A stretch of 58,077 bases of DNA from an uncultured Eubacteriales bacterium (GTDB lineage: Bacteria > Bacillota > Clostridia > Lachnospirales > Lachnospiraceae): the NCBI GenBank assembly GCA_949283695.1, contig CASDTX010000002.1, forward strand, positions 1 to 58,077. Direction: 5' to 3'. The position numbers were made by a program, and so were the translations under genes. Under the pieces are notes generated by a model. That model was not told the origin of the DNA, did not search any database, and saw only the letters and a program-made list of their open reading frames with translations. This document shows positions 54,052-58,077 of the stretch, one piece after another; positions within the stretch are counted from its first letter, which is position 1, and the number at the start of each line of letters is the position of its first letter.

Positions 54052-55447
54052 CCTGGAGATACCGGTGCAGTCGCTGGCCGAATTTTATCAATGTCCTTAT
54101 GCATGGGATGTGAAGATGCTTCTGGTCAATTTCTTAATTGTAAAAACAGCGGTTCTTTTGGCAGCCGCCGGCCTTTTCTTCTGCATTGGAACAGCGGCTT
54201 CGACTGAGGTTACGGCATATGGCATGGGCGTGATCCTGTTCTTTCTCTCTTTCCTAATGCAGACCTTTGCCAGTCCTTACAGCGCGGGTGGCTTTCTGCG
54301 GGAAGCCGGTCTGACGGTTCTTCTGGACAGTACGCATTATTATACTGCTGTGAGAAATGTAAATGTGTTTGGCTATCCTGTTCCGGCGATTGCTGTGGGG
54401 GCTATTTCGGTACTGCTGTATGTTGGTGTTTCGACAGCCGTGTCTCTGCGCTTCTGGCTTCACCCGGAGGAGATCAAAATATCTGTACAGAGGCTGTACA
54501 GGAGGAGGCGGACTGCTTCTGCTGCAATGAAATACCGTTCACTTTTTTCTTTCGAATGTAAGAAGCTGTTTCTCACAGAGCGGGCCCTCTTGCTGAGTTT
54601 CGGCCTGATCCTGCTTCTGCTGTTCTTGCATATCCCTTCCCGCTATGTTAGTATGACGGAATACTATTATGGCATCTATTCGGAAAATCTGGCAGGGGAT
54701 CTGTCGGCAGAGAAAGAAGCATATCTCGCAGAAGAACAGGAACGGATTGAGACCGCCGGGGAGCGGATCGACAAGTATTACAGCCTTTATGAACAAGGGG
54801 AAATCGATGAAATTGAATTAACCTACTATCTTGAGAAAGAGACCATACCATCGGAACAAGAAACGGCATTTCGTCTGGCATGGAATCAGTATCAGAAGGT
54901 ATCGGAGGTCAGCACAGAAGAAGATCCGGCAGTGTACGTCAACGAATCCGGGTGGAGAAGGCTGTGCGGTGCTGAGGCCGCGAAAGGACAGATTCGAGAT
55001 TATCTGATTTGGATTCTTTATCTGGCAGCGTGTTTCAATCATTTCTCCTGTATGGAAGATACCACAGGAGTCAGAACGCTGATTCGCAGTACGGCTGACG
55101 GACAGAAAAAAGTGTCTCGTGCCAAGATCTGCATCAGTCTTCTGACAGGAAGTATCTCAGCTGTCTTTCTCTATCTGGCGCAGCTCTGTTCGGTGCATCT
55201 GGCATGGCCGCTGTATGAGTGGAATTCGGTGCAGATTTCCGTGCAAAGCATCACCGTCCTGCAGAATCTGGGACTCCGCCTGCCTGTACTGTATTACCTG
55301 ATTCTCGCGGGAGTGTGCTGTGCGGCGGCAGGGGCGGCAGCAGCTTTGGTGACTCTGGCACTTTCCAGGCTTATGGGAAGACCGGTGAAAGCACTGGTCA
55401 GTGCGTTTATTCTGCTGGGACTGCCGGCTGTTTTGCTGCTGATATAA
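54005..55447 (+). CDS. ABC-2 type permease, remaining part after the frameshift
   Basis: Continues the permease in the next frame for about 480 residues. It carries several helices (about 38-64, 72-90, 125-150), followed from about 175 by a segment starting MKYRSLFSFECKKLFLTERALLLSFGLILLLLFL that resembles the start of the first frame, so the whole product (about 713 residues) looks like two joined permease halves. C-terminal helices include the Ala-rich VCCAAAGAAAALVTLAL. The ATG at 54005 overlaps the G-tract and has no ribosome binding site, so separate initiation is unlikely. Confidence 0.78.
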   Translation: MGGTYLFLQMSVGFCDLEIPVQSLAEFYQCPYAWDVKMLLVNFLIVKTAVLLAAAGLFFCIGTAASTEVTAYGMGVILFFLSFLMQTFASPYSAGGFLREAGLTVLLDSTHYYTAVRNVNVFGYPVPAIAVGAISVLLYVGVSTAVSLRFWLHPEEIKISVQRLYRRRRTASAAMKYRSLFSFECKKLFLTERALLLSFGLILLLLFLHIPSRYVSMTEYYYGIYSENLAGDLSAEKEAYLAEEQERIETAGERIDKYYSLYEQGEIDEIELTYYLEKETIPSEQETAFRLAWNQYQKVSEVSTEEDPAVYVNESGWRRLCGAEAAKGQIRDYLIWILYLAACFNHFSCMEDTTGVRTLIRSTADGQKKVSRAKICISLLTGSISAVFLYLAQLCSVHLAWPLYEWNSVQISVQSITVLQNLGLRLPVLYYLILAGVCCAAAGAAAALVTLALSRLMGRPVKALVSAFILLGLPAVLLLI

Positions 55448-55458
55448 TCAAGAATGGT

Positions 55459-55487
55459 TTGACACAATAGACTCTCTGTGATAGAAT
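55459..55487 (+). promoter_or_regulatory. Promoter of the amino acid ABC operon
   Basis: TTGACA (55459-55464), 17-bp spacer, TAGAAT (55482-55487), 82 nt before the binding-protein ATG. Confidence 0.78.
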
Positions 55488-55569
55488 GCAAGGGTAACTT
55501 TACCATGGTACAGTGATTCATTGGTAGAGAAAAAAAGCAGAGCCGGAATTCCGGCGTTTGGAGGGTATT

Positions 55570-56424
55570 ATGAAGAGAAAAGTATTAAGTGTATTACTTT
55601 GTGCAGGCCTTGTAGTTTCTATGGCAGCGGGATGCGGAACCAAGGATGACGCTGACACCACATCTGAGAATACGAACACTGCGGATGATGCAGATGCTTC
55701 TGATGACGAAGAATCTGCCAGTGATATGGAGTATGTGAAAGAGAAGGGAACTCTCGTTGTGGGAATCACGAATTTCGAGCCTATGGATTATAAGGATGAC
55801 AGCGGTGAATGGATCGGATTTGACGCTGATCTGGCGAATGCCTTCGCTGAGAGCCTGGGCGTGGAAGTTGAGTTTATTGAGATTGACTGGGATAATAAGA
55901 TCCTGGAGCTGGACGGAAAGACCATCGACTGTGTATGGAACGGTATGACGCTGACAGATGAAGTGACAAGCTCTATGGAATGTACAGACGCTTATCTGCA
56001 GAATGCACAGGTTGTTGTCGTTCCTGCTGATATTGCAGATCAGTATCAGGATGAGGAGAGTCTTTCAGATTTAAGCTTTGCAGTGGAAGCCGGAAGCGCG
56101 GGCGAAGCGGAAGTGAGCGCTCTGGGACTGGATTATACACCGGTGACAGCACAGTCAGATGCTCTGATGGAAGTTGCGGCAGGCACTTCTGATGCGGCAG
56201 TGATCGATCTTCTGATGGCAGCGGCTATGATCGGAGACGGGACAAGCTACGCAGATCTGACTTATACGATCAGCCTGAACAGCGAAGAGTACGGCGTCGG
56301 ATTCCGCAAGGGATCAGATCTGGCAGAGGCCCTGAATGAGTTCTTCGCACAGTCTTATGAGGACGGCACCATCAAAGCATGTGCAGAGAAGTACGGCGTG
56401 CAGGCAGCGCTGATCGAGGAATAA
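55570..56424 (+). CDS. Polar amino acid ABC transporter substrate-binding lipoprotein
   Basis: A 284-residue lipoprotein of the SBP_bac_3 family. Lipobox MAAGC near residue 22, an Asp/Glu/Ser-rich tether (about 25-50), then GTLVVGITNFEPMDYKDDSGEWIGFDADLANAFAESLGV, the typical ligand-binding opening. GFRKGSDLAEALNEFF closes the fold. Substrate class (polar amino acid, perhaps glutamine, cystine or histidine) is from family; the exact one is unknown. GGAGG lies 5 nt before the ATG at 55570; a TTG at 55558 is in frame. First gene of a complete importer operon. Confidence 0.92.
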   Translation: MKRKVLSVLLCAGLVVSMAAGCGTKDDADTTSENTNTADDADASDDEESASDMEYVKEKGTLVVGITNFEPMDYKDDSGEWIGFDADLANAFAESLGVEVEFIEIDWDNKILELDGKTIDCVWNGMTLTDEVTSSMECTDAYLQNAQVVVVPADIADQYQDEESLSDLSFAVEAGSAGEAEVSALGLDYTPVTAQSDALMEVAAGTSDAAVIDLLMAAAMIGDGTSYADLTYTISLNSEEYGVGFRKGSDLAEALNEFFAQSYEDGTIKACAEKYGVQAALIEE

Positions 56425-56446
56425 TACATACGGACGGAGTTGTGAC

Positions 56447-57127
56447 ATGGAATTTACAGAACAGTTTCCAATCGTTTTTCAGGCGCTTAATGTGGGGTTC
56501 CTACAGACCCTGAAGCTCTTCTTCGTAACGCTTCTGGGCGCGCTCCCTCTGGGACTGGTCATATCGTTTGGATCGATGTCCAGATTTAAGCTGATCAGTT
56601 ATTTCACGAAGATTATTGTATGGATCATCCGGGGTACGCCCCTGATGATCCAACTGCTGATTATCTATTTCCTGCCCGGACTGATGGGCCACAATATCTG
56701 GGGCGGCGGCGAGAGCGGACGGTTTTTCGCGGCTTCAGTGGCTTTTATTTTCAACTACTCCTGTTATTTCTCAGAGATCTACAGGGGCGGAATCCAGGGA
56801 GTGCCGAAAGGCCAGGAAGAGGCAGGACTTGTCCTGGGCATGACGAAGAGCCAGATCTTCTTCAAGATCACGCTGATGCAGATGATCAAGCGGATTGTAC
56901 CGCCCATGTCCAACGAGATTATCACACTGGTAAAGGATACGTCCCTTTCAAGGATCATCTCTCTTCAGGAGATCATCTGGGCGGGGCAGTCCTTTCTCAA
57001 AGGAAATCAGGGGATCGCGGGCGCGATCTGGCCGCTGTTTTTCACAGCGGTATACTATCTGATTTTTAGCGGCATCCTGACTGTTCTTCTGGGACGGCTG
57101 GAAAAGAAACTGGAATATTTCAGATAG
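56447..57127 (+). CDS. Amino acid ABC transporter permease
   Basis: A 226-residue permease of the HisMQ type with about five helices. [25 protein letters not shown] opens it, [19 protein letters not shown] is the conserved core, and the EAA loop is [21 protein letters not shown]. It starts 22 nt after the binding-protein gene and is followed 13 nt later by the ATPase. Only one permease is encoded, so it likely works as a homodimer. Confidence 0.93.
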   Translation: MEFTEQFPIVFQALNVGFLQTLKLFFVTLLGALPLGLVISFGSMSRFKLISYFTKIIVWIIRGTPLMIQLLIIYFLPGLMGHNIWGGGESGRFFAASVAFIFNYSCYFSEIYRGGIQGVPKGQEEAGLVLGMTKSQIFFKITLMQMIKRIVPPMSNEIITLVKDTSLSRIISLQEIIWAGQSFLKGNQGIAGAIWPLFFTAVYYLIFSGILTVLLGRLEKKLEYFR

Positions 57128-57140
57128 GAGGAAACGCACG

Positions 57141-57926
57141 ATGGCGATCTTGGAAGCGGAACATATCAGTAAGAATTTTGAGCGCACAGAAGTGCTGAAA
57201 GATATCAGTTTCACTCTGGAGAAAGGGCAGGTACTGTCTATCATCGGTTCCTCGGGAAGCGGGAAGACTACCCTGCTTAGATGTCTGAATTTCCTCGAGC
57301 GGCCTGACGGGGGCGTGATCCGTGTGAAAGGAGAGGTGCTGTTCGACGCGGCTGATCCTGTGACGAATCAGGAAAGTGAGATCCGCAAGAAGAGACTGCA
57401 CTTCGGATTGGTCTTTCAGTCTTTCAACCTGTTCCCCCAGTATACGGCACTGCAGAATGTAATGCTGGCCAAAGAGCTGCTGGCAAAGGAACAGCCGGAT
57501 TACAAAGCGCGGAAACGGGAGATTCACGCAGAGATTGAAGCAGAAGCCAAGCGGCTTCTGGATCAGATGGGCCTGTCTGACCGCAGGGATAATTATCCCC
57601 ATCAGCTCTCGGGCGGGCAGTGCCAGAGAGTGGCCATCGCCAGAGCGCTGGCATTAAAGCCGGATATCCTCTGCTTTGACGAACCGACGTCGGCTCTGGA
57701 CCCGGAGCTGACCGGCGAGGTGCTGAAGGTCATTAAAGGGCTGGCGGACCAGGAGACAACGATGATCATTGTAACCCATGAGATGGCGTTTGCGCGGGAT
57801 GTGTCTAGTCAGGTGATCTTCATGGACAACGGCCGGATTCTCGAACAGGGAACCCCGGAGGAGGTATTTGAACATCCGAAAGAAGAGAGAACGAAACAGT
57901 TCTTATCACGATATACGAATGGATAA
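57141..57926 (+). CDS. Amino acid ABC transporter ATP-binding protein
   Basis: A 261-residue ATPase of the polar amino acid uptake family (GlnQ/HisP/TcyC-like). Walker A is [10 protein letters not shown]-loop [17 protein letters not shown], signature LSGGQCQR, Walker [17 protein letters not shown] and H-loop [10 protein letters not shown]. An insertion of about 25 residues ([27 protein letters not shown]) before the signature is slightly longer than in GlnQ. It ends the operon; no terminator is seen before the 56-bp repeat. Confidence 0.95.
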   Translation: MAILEAEHISKNFERTEVLKDISFTLEKGQVLSIIGSSGSGKTTLLRCLNFLERPDGGVIRVKGEVLFDAADPVTNQESEIRKKRLHFGLVFQSFNLFPQYTALQNVMLAKELLAKEQPDYKARKREIHAEIEAEAKRLLDQMGLSDRRDNYPHQLSGGQCQRVAIARALALKPDILCFDEPTSALDPELTGEVLKVIKGLADQETTMIIVTHEMAFARDVSSQVIFMDNGRILEQGTPEEVFEHPKEERTKQFLSRYTNG

Positions 57927-57936
57927 AATTAATATT

Positions 57937-57992
57937 GTTACCGTTCACAGGAGCGCCATTCGTAAAACCGCACTGCGTGCTTATTGTGGCTG
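57937..57992 (+). repeat. 56-bp dispersed direct repeat, copy 2
   Basis: Identical over 56 nt to 40507-40562. It begins 11 nt after the amino acid ABC ATPase gene. GGAGCGCC at its left (57950-57957) pairs with GGCGCTCC at about 58017-58024, beyond the shared part, so this copy may form a larger hairpin structure. The remaining sequence to the edge (57993-58077) has no supported gene. Confidence 0.85.
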
Positions 57993-58077
57993 CCGCCACT
58001 GTTTTACTCATGAAAAGGCGCTCCCTACGTCTGCTATAAGGCCGCCTGCCCCTTATGCAAGCATAAAGCAGCCGGCC

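Overview
The window reads as chromosome of a gut-type Clostridia, most likely family Lachnospiraceae. The reasons are Gram-positive style gene arrangement with strong AGGAGG ribosome binding sites, a T-box leader in front of thrS, lipoprotein-type ABC binding proteins, a DUF5717/DUF5716 gene pair typical of that family, a domain-permuted GH3 enzyme, and many cytoplasmic GH13 enzymes. No rRNA, tRNA or CRISPR array was seen. The left edge lies inside an insertion sequence and the right edge in a short non-coding stretch carrying a dispersed repeat.

Layout. 1-2.2 kb: IS end, a beheaded GH1 6-phospho-beta-glucosidase and an intact beta-glucoside PTS transporter. 2.2-5.9 kb: cysK with an Rrf2 regulator, a MATE pump and a TetR regulator. 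6.1-12.3 kb: a membrane-anchored, circularly permuted GH3 enzyme split by an in-frame amber codon, a second GH3 and a GtrA-like membrane protein. 12.3-13.1 kb: CGGC-domain and VOC proteins. 13.2-18.2 kb: tetrapyrrole genes (cbiK, hemC, cobA-hemD) with a ketopantoate-reductase/MoaE-like fusion among them. 18.3-19.1 kb: a DUF1275 membrane protein. 19.1-31.9 kb: a maltodextrin locus (LacI regulator, binding protein, two permeases, pullulanase, debranching enzyme, neopullulanase, oligo-1,6-glucosidase). 32.0-35.7 kb: a MacB-type ABC operon. 35.7-38.2 kb: T-box and thrS. 38.3-40.5 kb: PadR, DUF1700 and DUF4097, transcribed leftward. 40.7-44.9 kb: MoxR, DUF58 and transglutaminase. 45.0-51.0 kb: a GNAT gene and a three-gene set of unknown function (Ig/TPR-like giant, actin/Hsp70-fold protein, TPR-like protein). 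51.0-55.4 kb: a lipoprotein and an ABC-2 exporter whose permease is broken at a G7 tract. 55.5-57.9 kb: a polar amino acid ABC importer.

How it works together. The maltodextrin locus forms a complete import-and-digest route: oligosaccharides enter through the ABC permeases, branches are removed by pullulanase and the debranching enzyme, and linear or isomalto-oligosaccharides are cut by the two remaining GH13 enzymes. The transport ATPase is missing and must be supplied from elsewhere. The GH3 and PTS genes suggest beta-glucoside use in addition.

Unusual points. A family of about 70-bp almost perfect palindromes occurs three times at gene ends, twice supplying the stop codons of both convergent neighbours. 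A 56-bp exact repeat is present twice, with a shorter relative. Short tandem repeats sit just upstream of several genes. Two genes are interrupted (amber stop, G-tract frameshift), CbiK lacks one expected active-site histidine, and the DUF5717/DUF5716/TPR set is the best candidate for an undescribed system.
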